Assembly (NCBI GenBank): GCA_009924135.1
Contig: RFSE01000012.1
Span: 1 to 64,000, forward strand
Length of the DNA stretch: 64,000 nucleotides
Source of the DNA: Pseudomonadota bacterium
Lineage (GTDB): Bacteria > Verrucomicrobiota > Verrucomicrobiia > Limisphaerales > SXTU01
Direction of reading: 5' to 3'
The translations under genes were made by a program, and so were the position numbers. Each line of letters begins with the position of its first letter. Position 1 is the first letter of the stretch. Positions 10,801-25,800 of this stretch are shown piece after piece. The notes below the pieces were generated by a model. It was not told the origin of the DNA. It made no database searches and saw nothing but the letters and a program-made list of their open reading frames with translations.

Positions 10801-13800
10801 CCGCGGCGACTTACTCGGTCACGGAGGCCAATACGAACTTCACCATCACCGTGGTGCGCACCAATGGGTTCGTTTCGACCAACGGCAATGCGACCGTGGA
10901 CATCACCGTTTGGGCCACCAATGGCACGGCCATTTCCCCGACCGATTTCATTGCCGCCACCAATGTCATCAACTTCACGAACTTCCAGACCACGGGAACG
11001 ATCACGGTGCGGGTGAACGATGACGCGATCACCAACGGCAATCGGACGGTCAACCTTTCACTCGTGGTGACGGACCCGACGAGCGGCGCGACGCTGGTGG
11101 GGCCGAGCACGGCGGTGCTGACCATCCTGGACGAAGACAATGGTCCCGGTTTCTTCAACTTTGCCTCGCCCACGTTCAGTGTCAGCGAGAGCGGGACTAA
11201 TGCCGTGATCACGGTCGCGCGTTCGTCCGGTTCACTGGGCGTGGTGGGGCTGCGGCTGGTAACCTCGGACGGAACGGCGCTGGCCGGCTTGGATTACGTG
11301 GCAACCACGAACAACTTCCTCATGGCGGACGGCCAGATCACCACGAACATCCTGGTGCCGATCATCATGGACAGCATCGTGGAGGGCGATGAGACCTTTA
11401 ATGTCAACCTCGCGGTGACCAGCGGCCTCGGCATTCTCGGGTCGCAGAGCAATGCGGTGGTCACAATCTTGGATGACGATGCCCTGCTCCGGTTTGTGAC
11501 GGGCGCCACCTTCGTGAGCGAGCTGGTGCCGTCGGTCACAGTCAATGTTGAACGCGTGGGCGCGACGAACGGGACGAGTACCGTGCAAGTCGTGGTCAAC
11601 ACGTTGAGTACGAACAACACGGCGGTGTCGGGTCAGGATTATGTCAACTTCGGAACCATCACCCTGACCTTCCCGCCCGGGGTGACGCAGACCAACTTCA
11701 CCGTGACCATGCTGGATGATTTCATCTTTGAAACCAACGTCGTGCTGGAACTGGGGCTGACGAATGCCTTCCCGGTGCTGAGTACGAATGCTTTCGGATC
11801 CACGGTGACGAACCTGGGCGGTTTCGCGCAGCGGAACATCTTCTCGATCAATGTCCTCGACAACGACTCGCCGACCGGGGCCTTTACGATCGGTCCGGCT
11901 CCCGGCTTTTCGCCTCCGATTGTGCAGGAGCGAGGCGGAGTTTATACCTTCCGTATCCGGCGTGTGGGCAGCACCCTCGGAGGGGTATCCGTTGACTGGA
12001 CTACGACCGAGCCAAATAATTTCCGACCCGCATTTACGCTGTTGAATGTCGGTTCGGACTATGCCGTGGCAGGCCTTGACTACACCGCGACCGGCGGGAC
12101 GCTGACGTGGGCGGATCAAGATGGTACCTTCCGCGATGTGAGCGTGACCCTGCTCAGTGACGACACCAATCCGGTGGCGGAGTTCAACAAGGACTTGTTT
12201 GTGCGTCTGTATAATCCGACCAGCACCGATACTCCTCCGAAAACCTTTCCGACGGTCGCGCCGACCACCAACGTAACCGCGTCAGGCATCGGCGGCGGGC
12301 AGTATCGTGTCACCATTGTGGATGAAGACCAACCCGGTGGCGCGGCAGACCGGACCTGGAATCTGGACAACAACTTCGGGACCACCCCCACGTTCAACGC
12401 GCTTCCTGGGGCGAATAATACGGTTCAGGCCGTGGTACTGGACACCAACGGGCTGTCGGTCATCGGCGGTGACTTCACGGCCTTCAATGCCCAGTCGGCG
12501 AACCGGATTGCGCGGGTGGACACCAATGGCCAGTTCGACGCCACCTTCAATCCCGGCTCGGGCTTTGACAGCTTCGTGACCACCCTGGCCATTTACCCAA
12601 CGGGCAGCACCAATGCGGGCAAGATCATCGCCGGCGGTGGTTTCACGTCCTACAACGGTACGAGCCGCAACCGGATTGTACGCATCAATTCAGACGGCAC
12701 ACTGGACACCACGTTCAAGCCCGGGGCCGGTTTCGACGGCCCGGTGCGCAGCGTCCTGATCACCAGCGACGGCAAGGTGATGGCGGCGGGCTCGTTCACC
12801 CGGTACAATGGTTCCACCCGGGTGAACGTCGCGCGGATGAATGACAACGGTTCGCTCGATGCCACGTTTGATCCTGTCCTGGGGCCGAATGATACGGTTT
12901 ATGCCTTGGGCATGGCTCCGGTGCCGGCCAGCTTCTCGTTCAGCGGGCAGGCGGCCGGCAGCGGGAGTGACACGAACGTACTGAACGTGGGGGCCAACGC
13001 GGGCACGCTTACGCTGGCTGTCAACGCCTATTCCATTGCCGACAACGTCCGGGTGTACTACGACGGTGTGAAGCTGTTTGATGCCACGTTCACTACCTCC
13101 TTCCTGCCCTCCAATATTGTCGTGAACTTCGGCCCGGGTACTAACACCACCGTAACCATCATCATCAACGAAGGTATCATCAATCCTTTCTCGGTGTGGG
13201 ACTACACGGGGTCGGTGGCCGCCTCAGCCTCGGCGGCGACGCCCATTTATGTCGGTGGTGACTTTACCACGTACAACGGAACCTCACGCAACCGCATCGC
13301 CCGTCTGAGTCCCAGCGGTCTGCTGGACACTTCGTTTGATCCGGGCACGGGCATCAACGGCGTGGTGAACGCCATCGCGGTACAGGCCAATGGTACGGTG
13401 CTGGTCGGCGGCAACTTCACCGTGGTCAATCAGGCCAGCCGCAGCCGCATCGTACGGTTTGCCACCACCGGGGCGATTGACACGACGTTCAACCCCGGCT
13501 CGGGGGCGGATAACTACATCAGTGCAATCACGCTGACCACCATCGGGACCAATCAACAGGCCTATGTGGCGGGGGCCTTCACCACCCTCAACGGGAGCCT
13601 GCGCAAGAACGTCGCCCGCCTCTACACGGATGGCACGGTGGACACCACGTTCATGGACCAGTCGTTGAACACTTACGCTGGCCCGACCAATGCGGACAGC
13701 TTCATCACCGCACTGGCGGTCCAGACGGACGGGAATGTCATGATCGGCGGCAGTTTCACCGGCGTGGGCGCGGCCTTCTCACTGGTCAACAATACGTCTC

Positions 13801-16800
13801 CCTCGCAGTCGGAATCCGCCTCGGTACCGGCCAACACCAACGCCACCGAACTGGCGAAACTGCGGTGGAACCAGACCAAGCCGCGGCAGAACCTGTGCCG
13901 GCTCGTGGGCCGCATCAGCCCGGGGCCGGGTAACGTTCACTTTGAAAACCCGTCCTACACGATCAATGAAAGTTCGGGTTTGGCGGCCATCCGGCTCACG
14001 CGCTTCAACGGCACTGTCGGCCCCTCCTTCGTGGACTTCACCACGGGAGATCTGACGGCCCTCGCCGGTTTTGACTACATCGCCCAGACCGGTACGGTGG
14101 GCTGGCTCTCCACCTACACCAACTCGGCAGGCCAGACCGAATTGCGGCTCGGCCAAACGGGGCCACTGTCGACGGTCAATAACTCGACGATCTTCCTGAC
14201 GATTATCAACGACAGCATCGTGGAGGCCAACGAGACGATTGACCTGATTTTGGGTGCCGTGCGTGGGTCCTTCGAGTTGGGCAGCAATGTGCTGGTGACA
14301 CCTTCGCCGGCCCTGGGCTTCCAAAGCCGGGTGACGCTGACGATCGCCGATGATGAGTTTCAGCCGGGCGTGCTCGGCTTCAGCTCGACTTCTTACAGCG
14401 CGGTGGAAAACAGCGGGGCCGCCGTCATCACGGTCACCCGTACCAACGGGTCGATGGGCTCGGTCACGGTGGGCTACTTCACCTCGACGAATGGCTCCAC
14501 GGCCACGGCGGGGTTGGATTACACCCCCACCAACGGCACCCTGAGTTTCGCCGCCGGTGAGACCAGCAAGACCTTCTCCGTGCCGCTGATCAACGATGTG
14601 CTGGTGGAGAACGACGAGACCGTGACGCTCATGCTGACGAATGTGACCGGCGGGGCCACCCTGGGCTTGAGCAACGCCACCTTGGTGATAACGGACGACG
14701 ACTTCTCGGCGGGCCGGCTGGGCCTCTCCGCAAACAACTACACGGTCACCGAGGGAACGGCCACCGTGACGGTGACGGTGGTGCGCAACGGCGGCAGCGT
14801 GGGAGCGGCCAGCGCACTCTTCTACACGTCCGATGGCACGGCGGTGAATGGCGTGGACTACACGGGAAGCACCAATGCACTGACCTGGGCGAACGGGGAT
14901 GCCTCGTCCCGGACCATCACTCTGGCCATTGCAAACAACTTCCTGGTGGATGGCACCCGCACGATCAACCTGACCCTGACCAACATCACGGCGGCACTGC
15001 CGGGGTCGATCACCAATGCGACGGTGACCATTCTCGACGATGATGCGTTTGGCACGGTTTCCTTCAGCACATCCAATTACGCAGTGGCCGAGAACGGTGG
15101 GCAGATCACCATCACGGCCATTCGCACCGGGGGCAACGGCGGGACCGTGACCGTGGACGTTTACACGGACTTGGGTTTCAGCACCGCCGTATCGGGGGTG
15201 GATTACCTGCCGGCCAGCGGGACCTTGAGCATGGCCCCGGGCGTGGCCAGTGCCAGCATCCCGGTGACCATTCTGGACAACAATACCGCCAGCCAGCCGA
15301 ACAAGATCATAGTGCTACGGTTGCAGAATGTGTCGGCGGGCGCGACGCTGGGTGCGCCGAGCTCGGCGACCCTCACGATCATTGATGACGAGTCGTTCAA
15401 CATTCCTGCCGGCTCGGTGGACACCACCTTCAGCACGCTTGCCGGGGCGAACGGCTTCGTGCAGACGATGGCCCTGCAACCCGACGGCCGGCTGTTGATT
15501 GGCGGCGACTTCACCCTGTTCAACAATGTGGCCCGTGGGCGGCTGGCCCGGATCAATTCGGATGGGAGCCTGGACAGCACGTTCCTCCTGAGCGGCAGCG
15601 GGGCCAACTCGAGCGTGCGGACCATCACCTTGCAATCCGACGGTCGGATGATCGTGGGCGGCAGCTTTACGAACCTGAACTCGACCAACCGCGCCAGCGT
15701 GGCCCGGTTGAACAACGACGGCACCGTGGATTCGTCGTTTAACCCGGGGGCCGGAGCGGATAACCCGGTGTATGCCTCCGCGATCTACACGTCTGGCGCC
15801 AATAGCGGAAGGATTCTTATCGGCGGGTCCTTTGCGACTTACAATGGCACCCCGCGCAACGCGGTGGCCCGCTTGAACTCGGATGGGTCGTTGGATTCCA
15901 ACTTCACCATCGGCACCGGGGCCAACGGCACCGTGTATGCCATCACCATCCTCGCGGATGGCAAGGCGCTCGTGGGCGGCGATTTCACCTCGTTCAATGG
16001 CGTGACCAACACGGCCGGATTGGTTCGGCTCAACGCCGACGGCTCGGTGGACACGCTGTTCAATCCGACGGGGCCGGGGGCTAACGGTTCCGTGCGCGTC
16101 ATTCGTGTCCAGTCCGATGGCAAGCTCGTGATCGGCGGACTTTTCACCTCGTTCAATGGCTCGGCGAACAACTTCTATGCCCGCCTGGACCGCAATGGCA
16201 ACGTGGACGCGGCGTTTACCACGGCCGGGGCCGGCGGGGCGGATAACGCGGTGTACGACATTGCGTTGCAGGACGACGGCAAGATCGTGCTGGGTGGCGA
16301 CTTCACCCGGTTGCACAGCGCCAACGGCACGGGCGGCGTCTCGCGCAGCCGGGTCACTCGGTTGAATTCGGACGGCACTGTGGACCCGACGATCAACTTC
16401 GGCACGGCGGCGAACGGGTTTGTTGGCGCGGTGGTGCTGCAACGGATTTCGAGCAATGTGGAGCAAATCGTTCTGGGAGGTGGGTTCACCACCTTCAATG
16501 GCACGACGGTGAACTACCTCACCCGCCTGAACGGCGGCTCGCTGGCGGGCGGCGGACAGTTGGAGTTCTCGGCTGGCACCTACTCGGTGGCGGAGTCCGG
16601 CGGGTTTGTGGCCATTGACGTTTTGCGTCGCGGCGGCACCACGGGGGCGGCATCAGTGAACTTGTTGTCGGTTGGCGGCACGGCCATCAACGGAACGCAT
16701 TACAGTCTGATTACGACCAATCTTTCGTTCCCGCCGGGCGAGGTCATCCAGACGGTGAACATCTCCGTGACGAATGATGCGCTGGTAAATGTTGACCGTA

Positions 16801-19800
16801 CGGTGGCCCTGGTGTTGTCGAACTTTGTCACCTCGGTGGCCGGCAACCAGACCAACGCCATCCTCACGATCGTCAACGATGACGCGATCATCGGGTTCTC
16901 CTCGACTACCTACAGCGTCAACGAAAATGTGGTGGGCGGCTTCGCCGTCATCACCGTGGCGCGCACCGGCAGCACGGTGGGCAGCTCGACGGTCAACTAC
17001 TCCACGGCCGCAGGGACGGCCACGGCGGGGGCGGATTACACCGATGTCAGCGGCGCGCTGACCTTTGCCCCCAGTGATTCCGTCAAAACCTTCAATGTGC
17101 CCATCATCAACGACCTGCTGGTCGAAGGCAACGAGACCATCCTGTTGCGTCTCGCGGGCATTTCCGGCGCGTCGGCGGGGCTGACGAATGCCACGCTGAT
17201 CATCGTGGACGATGACTTCGCCGCTGGTGACCTCAGCTTCTCGTCCGGCAGTTACACGGTGAACGAAGCGGCCGGCACGGCGACCATCACCGTGGTCCGC
17301 TCCAATGGTGTCACGGGCGTGGTCTCCGTCAATTACGCCACGGTGGCGGGTGGCTCGGCCACGGCCGGGGTTGACTATACGACGACGAGCGGAAACCTGG
17401 CCTTCGCCGACGGACAGACCAGCCGCACCTTTACCGTGCCCATCCTGCTCAATACGCTGTCGACGAACAATTCGACCGTGAACCTTCAGATCAGCGGGCC
17501 CGTATCGGCGACGCTGGGTTCATTGAGCAGCGCGCAGTTGACGATCTTGAACAACGACATCGTGTTCGGAAACTTCAACTTCACCAATACGACTTACTCG
17601 GTGAGCGAGACCGCAGGGACGGTAAGCCTGCCGGTCGCCCGCACCGGCGGCGTCTTGAACCCCGTTGGAGTGACGGTGCTGGTGGTCAACGGTTCGGCGA
17701 CGAATGGCGGGGTGCATTTCACGGCTCCGGCCAGCACCAACCTGGCCTGGCTCAACGGGGATAGCGCCAACAAGAACGTCGTGGTCACCTTGGTCAGTGA
17801 CGGGCAGGTGCTCGGGGATCGGACCTTTACCATGGTGCTGACCAATGCCACCGGCGGGGCCAGCATCGGCACCAACGGCGTGGTCACGGTGCAGATCGTG
17901 GATGGGCAGCAGTCCCCAGGCAGTTTCCGGTTCTCGGCAGCCAGCTACTCGGTGCTGGAGAACGCGACCAATGCGGTCATCACCATCGTTCGCGCCAATG
18001 GCTTTACGGCGACCAACGGGCCCGTGAAGTTGGACTTCTTCACCACGGACGGTTCAGCCCTGAACGGGTCGGACTACATCGGCGTCACCAATGCCGGACC
18101 CACGGCACTGGTTTGGGCGGATGGGCAGACCAGCACGAACCTCACGATCAGCGTCCTGAACAACAACATCGTGGCGGGTAACAAGGTGGTCAACCTGAAC
18201 CTGGCCAATGCCACGGGCAGCGCCACCATCGGGCAGGCCAGTGCCACCCTGATCATCGTGGATGATGATCCCACCGCCGGCTCGGGAGACAGCGCATTCA
18301 ATCCCGGCACCGGTCCCGGGGCTCCCGTGCACGCGCTGGGCGTCACGTCGGTGGGACAACTCGTGGTGGGTGGCGATTTCGACATCTTCAATGGCACCGG
18401 TTCCACCAACGTGGCCCGTTTGCAGCTCAGCGGTGCGCTCGACTCCACGTTCGCCGTGCCGGCCGTGCTGAACAGCTCCAACCTGCCGTCCGTCCGCACC
18501 CTGAGCGTGCAGAGTGACGACAAGGTGGTGATCGGCGGGCAGTTCACCAGCATCGGTGGAACGGTGCGCAACAACGTCGCCCGGCTGAACACGACCGGCT
18601 TGCTGGACACTACGTTCGATCCGGGCGTGGGGGCGGACAACACGGTGCATAGTGTGGTGGCGCTGGCCAACGGTCGCGTCTTGGTTGGCGGTGCGTTTAC
18701 CTCGATCGCCGGTGGCAGCCGCAACTTCATCGCGCGCCTCAATACCAACGGCACGCTGGATGCCACTTTCAACCCCGGCACGGGGGCCAATGCCACGGTG
18801 CGGGCCATCGCCGCCGACGGCAGCGGCAATGTGATCATGGGCGGCGACTTCACGGCGGTGAACGGTTCGACGCGTTACTACCTGGCGCGTTTGAACGCCA
18901 GTGGTTCGGTGGACAACTCATTCTTGGTGGGTACCAACCTGAATGGTTCGGTGCGCGCGATCCGCATCCAGCCCAACGGGAAGATCCTCATCGGTGGCAC
19001 GTTCACTGCCTACGGGGTCACGACCCGGAACTTCCTGGCCCGGTTGAACACCGATGGCACGCTGGACTCGACCTTCTATGCGGCGGGCAATCTGGACAAC
19101 TTCGTCAACTCGATTGATTTGCAGTCCGACGGCAATGTGTTGGTCGGCGGCGGTTTCACCCATTATGGCTCCGTCCCGTGCAACCGGATCGTACGGTTGC
19201 GTTCGGACGGAACCCTCGACCCGACCATCAACGTGGGCACCGGCGCGGACAGCTTCGTGGATTCGTTGCTGGTCCAGGGCGATGGCAAGATTGTGCTGGG
19301 CGGCTCCTTCACCAATTTCAACGGTCAAACTGCGAATTATCTGGCCCGGATCAACGGCGGCATCAATTTTGGCGAAGGTATCATCGGCTTCAGCCTGGCG
19401 GCCGCGACGATTTCTGAAGACGGGGGCAACCTCACAGTCAACGTGCAGCGCACGGCCGGCACCTCGAACACGGTCACGGTTGCCTACAACACGTTTGATG
19501 GCACCGCCACCAACGGCATCCATTATGGAACCAACTTCGGCACGCTCAGTTTTGCCGAGAATGAAACGCTGAAAACCTTCACGGTGGCCATCCTCGACGA
19601 CGGCTTTGCGACGAATGCCGACCGCACGTTTGGAATCCGGTTGTCCAACCTGAGTTCACCCAACGGCACGGCCACGCTGGGTATCAGCACCAACCTCGTT
19701 ACGATTCTCGACAACGATGCGATTCTGAACTTCAGCTCGCCCACCTACGTGGTTGCGGAGACGGGGGGCAGTGCTTTGATCACGGTGAACCGTCTCGGCG

Positions 19801-22800
19801 GGAGCGCGAACGCCTACTCGGTCGGGTTTGCCACCTCGAACAACACGGCGGTGGCCGGGCCCGGAGGAAACTATGTGGCCACGAACGGGACGCTGAACTG
19901 GGCGGACGGCGACGTGTTGGCGAAGACCTTCACCGTGCCCGTGACTCACAGCTTTGCCACCAATGGCAGCCTGCTGGTCACCCTGTCACTGTTTAATGCC
20001 ACCAACACCACGCTGGGTATCGGCACTTCCTTGAGCGGACAGACCAATGCGCTCCTGACCATCGTGGACGTGGAGTCCGGCCCCGGCCAGATCGGATTCC
20101 TCACGGCTAACTTCACCGTGGTGGAAAACAGCAACGCGGCGACGATCACGGTGATCCGCACCAACGGAGCCACCGGCGCGATGAGGGTGAGCTATGCCAC
20201 CGTGGCGGGCGGCACGGCGGTGGCGGGCACGCACTACACCACCTCAAGCGGCAGCTTTGCATGGTCGGATGGTGACAACTCCTCCCGGACGTTCACTGTG
20301 CCGGTGACGGATGACGGCGTCACCAATGTGAACCGGACGGTGAACCTGCAGTTGAGTTCACTTCAGGGTGGGGCGGCGGCGGGGATCATGAGCGCGACCC
20401 TGACCATCATTGATAATGACAGCCTGGTGGGCTTCAGTGCCAACGCCTATAGCGTGACGGAAAACGCCGGTTCCGCGACGATCACAATCCAGCGCAGCGG
20501 CGCGACCTTCCTCCCTGTGACGGTGACTTTCGCCACGACCAACGGCACGGCAGTAGCCCCGACCGACTACGCGGGGGTGACGAATAGCGTGACGTTTGCG
20601 GTGGGGCAGGTGAGCACGAACTTGTCGATCGGCATCGTTGACAACGGGGTGATCAATTCGAACAAAACGGTGCTGCTGGGGCTGTCGGCGATCGTGACGT
20701 CGGGCAACGCAGTGGTGCTTAACAATTCCCTCCAGCCGACCAGCGCCGTGCTCACCATTGTGGACAACGACATGGTCGTGTCCTTCACCAACAGCAGCTA
20801 CACGGTCACGGAGAACGGTGGCAGCGCAGTGATCACCGTGCAGCGGACCGGGGTCACCACGGCGGCCGCGAGCGTGAACTTTGCGACCTCGGATGGCACC
20901 GCCCTGAGTTACCTGGATTACACTCCGACCAATGGGACGTTGAATTTCGGCGTCGGCGTGACCCTGCAATCTTACACGGTCCCAATTCTTGACAACACGG
21001 TGACAAACGTCAGCAAGACCCTCACCAACACGTTGTCGAATCCGGTCACGGCGGGCCCGAACAGCATTACGCTGGGAACCTCCGTGGCGACGCTGACCAT
21101 CACTGACAATGACGTGGGGCTCAGTGCCGGCACGAACGATGTCGCTTTTGCGCCGTTGCTTAACGGGACGGTTTATGCGGTGAAACAGTACGCCGCCGGT
21201 GGCTCCGTCAGTTCCGGCAGCACCGCTTCCGCCGTGTTGACGAACACCATCTGGTCGGCGCAGGGGCCGGCACCGGACAATCTGGCTGGTAACGTGGACG
21301 GCATCCCGGGCAGCCCGGCCTCCGGCGCGGTCAATCGCATCCTGCCGCACCCCACGAACCCGAACATTGTTTACATGGGCACGGTCAACGGTGGTGTGTG
21401 GAAGACGGTCAACGCCACGGCGGCCAGCCCGACCTGGACGCCCCTGACCGACCAGTTGCAGTCCCTCTCGGTTGGCGCCCTGGCCTTTGATTCCCAGGAT
21501 GCGACCTTTAACACCATCATCGCGGGCGTGGCGGACCTGAGCAGCGAGGCCTTGGAAGGCGGCCCGCGCAGCGGCCTGCAGCTCACCACGGACGGCGGTA
21601 CGACGTGGAGCGAAATTGGCGGCACGATCGCCGGCAAGAACATCGTGGCCGTGGCCAAGCGCGGCAACACCATAGTGGTCGCGGCGGATACGGCTGACAC
21701 GGTCACCGCGAGCAACATTGGCATCTTCCGCAGCGTGAACAACGGTGCCAACTTCGTGCAAATTTCCTCAGGTGCCGGACCGGGCGGAACCATTCCCCTG
21801 GGCCGGGCAGCTGACTTGGTCGTGGATCCGGCCAGTGCGACCACGTTGTACGCGGCGATCTGGGATGCCCCCGCAGCGGGCGGTGGCGTGAGCGGCGTGT
21901 TCAAGTCCACGGATTTCGGTGCGACTTGGAGCCGCGTGAGCGATGCCGCAGTGGAGGCGGCCATCACGGTAAATACGGACAACATGAAGCTGGCGGCCGG
22001 TCCTAGTGGGTCGGTCTATGTCGGCATCGTGACGAACGGCTCTCTGGCAGCGGTGTTCAACTCGCAGAATTCGGGCACCACCTGGACGCTGCTGGATTTG
22101 CCGACGACGACCGAGAATCTGCCCGGCGGAGGTACGGCGGTGTTTGGCATCCATCCGGGTGGCCAGGGTTCCATCCACTTCGCCTTGTGCGCGGACAAGG
22201 TCAGTCCGACCACGGTCTACATCGCCGGTGATCGTCAGCCCGGTCCCGGTGAAGTCCAGTTGCCCACCTCCATCGGGTCATCCTCTTACAGCGGTCGTTT
22301 GTTCCGTGGCGATACGACGCAGCCCACGGGCAGCCAGTGGACGCCGCTGACCCATTCCGGCACCACGAATAACAGCGCCCCGCATCCGGACAACCGGGGG
22401 GTTGCCTTCGATGCCGCCGGGAATCTGCTCAACGGCAACGACGGCGGCATCTACAAGCGCACTTCACCCGGCAACGCCAACGGTGGCTGGGTCTCCCTGA
22501 ACGGCAACGCTCAAATCGCGGAGTTGCACGCCTTGGTTTACGACTCCGTCAGCGGGGTCATCGTGGCCGGCTCCCAGGACAACGGCACGCCCCGTCAGTC
22601 CGCTCCCGGCAGCACGGCCTGGACGGACATCACCGGCGGTGACGGCGGGAGTCTGGCGATCGATACCTTGGTGACACCGGGTTCCTCGGTGATCTACGCG
22701 AGCAGTCAGAATCTCGGCGGCTTGCGTCGTCGGACTTTCAATGCGTCGGGCACGCAGACCGCATCCAGCGCCCCCACACTGACAGTCACCGGCGGGGGGT

Positions 22801-25800
22801 CGGCACTGGTGCCGAGTTTTGAAACGCCGATTAAGGCCAATGCGATCACAGGTGGACGGCTCGTCATCGCGGCTGGCAACTCGGTGTATGAGTCCTTCGA
22901 TCAGGGAGACAACCTGACTGAAATCGGCCCCAATGTCGGCAACGGAGCTGGGATCGCCTATGGTGGTTACCAGGGCGGCGTGGCCAACGCGAACGTGCTC
23001 TACGTGGGCTCCGGCAACAACGTGTACGTCCGGACGAACTCCGGGCCGGGCGGGACAATTAGTGTCACGCCGGCGAACTTCCCCGGTGGTGCGGTGCGTG
23101 AGTTGGCGATGGACCCGTCGGATTGGCGGACGGTGTATGTCGTTTCAGCGAGCGCGGTGTATATGACCACGAACGCCGGGGCCGGCTGGGTCGATATCAC
23201 CGGTGATTTGCCGGCCGGCAGTGAGTTCTTCAGCGTGCAGGTGATCACCAGCCCCACCCTTACCGTGGGCGGCGTGGTGGTTGGCTCGTTGAGCGGTGTT
23301 TATCTCTCCTCGGCGACTACGCTGGGCACTTGGAACCATCTCGGGGCCAACATGCCCAACGCGCAGGTGACCTCGCTGGTCTACGATTCCGGCAGTGACA
23401 CGCTGGTGGCCGGCACCTTGGGCCGTGGGGCTTTCACCTTCTCCAGCGCCTATTCGCAGTTGTTTGTCACCCCGCCCAGCGGCTCGACGCTCATTGGCAA
23501 GCTGGTCATCGGCGGCGACTTCACCCAGCTCGGTGGCGTTACGCGCAACCGGCTGGCGCGGTTGAACGTGGACGGCACACGGGACACGGCCTTCACGCCT
23601 TCCGTAAACAACACCGTCAAGGCCATCGCCTTGCAGTCCGACGGCAAGGTGATCATTGGCGGCTTGTTCACCAATGTGAACGGCTCTGCGGTGAACCGTA
23701 TCACCCGTCTTACCACCTCCGGTGGTCTGGATCCGTTCTTCTCCAATACCACGGGGGCGAACAACAACGTTGAGGCCGTAGCGTTGCAGCCCGATGGCAA
23801 GATTGTCATTGGCGGATCGTTTTCGGCCGTCGCGGGCAGCACGCGCAACTTCGTCGCCCGGCTGAATTCTGACGGCACGCTGGACACCAACTTTGTTACC
23901 AGCGTGAACGGCACCGTCTCCACGCTGGCGCTGGACGGCTCCGGGGACATCCTGTTGGGCGGCTCCTTCACGCAGGTTGGCGGTGTGGCGTCGCCCGGTC
24001 TGGCACGGATCACCACGAACGGAACGGTGAATGCGACCTTTGCCGCCAACTGGGCGGCGGCAGGGCTGGCCGGGGCCGTGGCGGACGTGGAGATTCAGCA
24101 GGTGGGGCCGACCACTTACTTGATCGTGGGTGGTCAGTTTACGACCACGGCAGGTGGGGCCAACCTGGTCCGGGCGACCTTGACAGGCGTGCTGGACAAT
24201 ACGTTCACGGCGAATCCTGACAACTACGTCAACTCCGTCGCCGTGCAATCGGACGGTTATCTGGTGGTGGGCGGCGGGTTCCAGAACATGAACGGGGCCG
24301 TGCGCAACCGGGCCGCCCGGCTTACCCCCAGTGGGGCCCTCGACCCGAGCATCAATTTCGGCTCCGGGGCGGATCAGGACATTGAGGCCGCGTTGGTGCA
24401 GTTCCAGGACGGCCGGATCGTCTTTGGCGGCTCATTCACCAATTTCGACGGGCTGAATCAGCCGTACTTGGTCCGTGTGAACGGTGGCACCAATTCGGGC
24501 GGTGGCACGCTGGCCTACGCGGCGGCGAACTACGCCGTGTCTGAAAGTGGCGGCAGCGTAACCATCACCATCAACCGTGTGGGCGGCCTGGCGGGAGCGC
24601 TGATGGTGACCAACAAGACGGCGAATGGAACGGCCACCAGCCCGGTTGATTACGTCGGCGTCACCAACGTGTTCACCTTCGCCGCCGGACAGACCACCAC
24701 GAATTTCACCGTGCCGATCCTGGACACTGCGGGAACAAACGTGAACCGCACGTTCACCCTGAACCTGACGGCGACGAACAACGCGATCCTCGCTGCCCCG
24801 TCCACCGCCACGGTAACGATCCTCGATAACGATTCGATCCTGAACTTCAGCTCCCCCACCTACAGTGTGGTGGAAAATGGCGGCTCGGTGAGCATCACGG
24901 TAAACCGCCTCGGTGGCAGCGCCGATGCCTACTCCGTAGGGTATGCCACGTCCAACGGCACCGCGCAGGCCGGCGTCAATTACACTGCAACCAGCGGCAC
25001 GCTCAACTGGCTCAACGGCGACGGGACGTCCAAGACCTTCAGTGTGCCAGTGCTCTACAGTTCGCTGACCAACGGCAACCTTACGGTGAACCTCTCGCTC
25101 TTCAATGCCACCAATCTCACGGTGGGCAGCGGGGTGGTGCTCTCCGGCCAGACCAACGCGGTCCTGACCATCATCGATCTGGAAACCTCGGCCGGCCAGT
25201 TGGGCTTCGTGAGCCCCACCTTTACCGTGCAGGAGAACAGCAACTCGGTGACCATCACGGTGGTCCGCACCAACGGTTCCTTCGGCGGCGTGTCGGCCAC
25301 CTACGCCACGGTGAATGGCACGGCCCTCGCCGGCACGGACTACACGAACGCCAGCGGGACGTTCACCTGGCCCAATGGTGACAACTCGTCCCGCACGTTC
25401 ACGGTGGGCATCACGGACAACCAGGCCACCAATGTGAACAAGACGGTGAACCTCCAGGTGCGCAGCCTCACCGGCGGGGCGACCGGCGGCTTCACCAATG
25501 CGGTGCTGACGATCGTGGACGACGACAGCTTGGTGGGCTTCAGCAGCAACGCGTACAGCGTGCTGGAGAACGGCACCAATGCGGTGATCACCCTGGTGCG
25601 CGGCGGCGCGACGAACCAGTCGGTGACGGTGACCTTCACCACGACGGATGGCACCGCTCACGCAGTGACCGATTACACCAACGCCACGACGGGTGTCACC
25701 TTCGCGGTGGGCCAGACGAGCACGAACCTGCTGGTGGGCATCCGGGACAATGTGCTGGCCGACGGGGACCGGACCGTGGCCTTGAGCCTGTCCGGCACCT

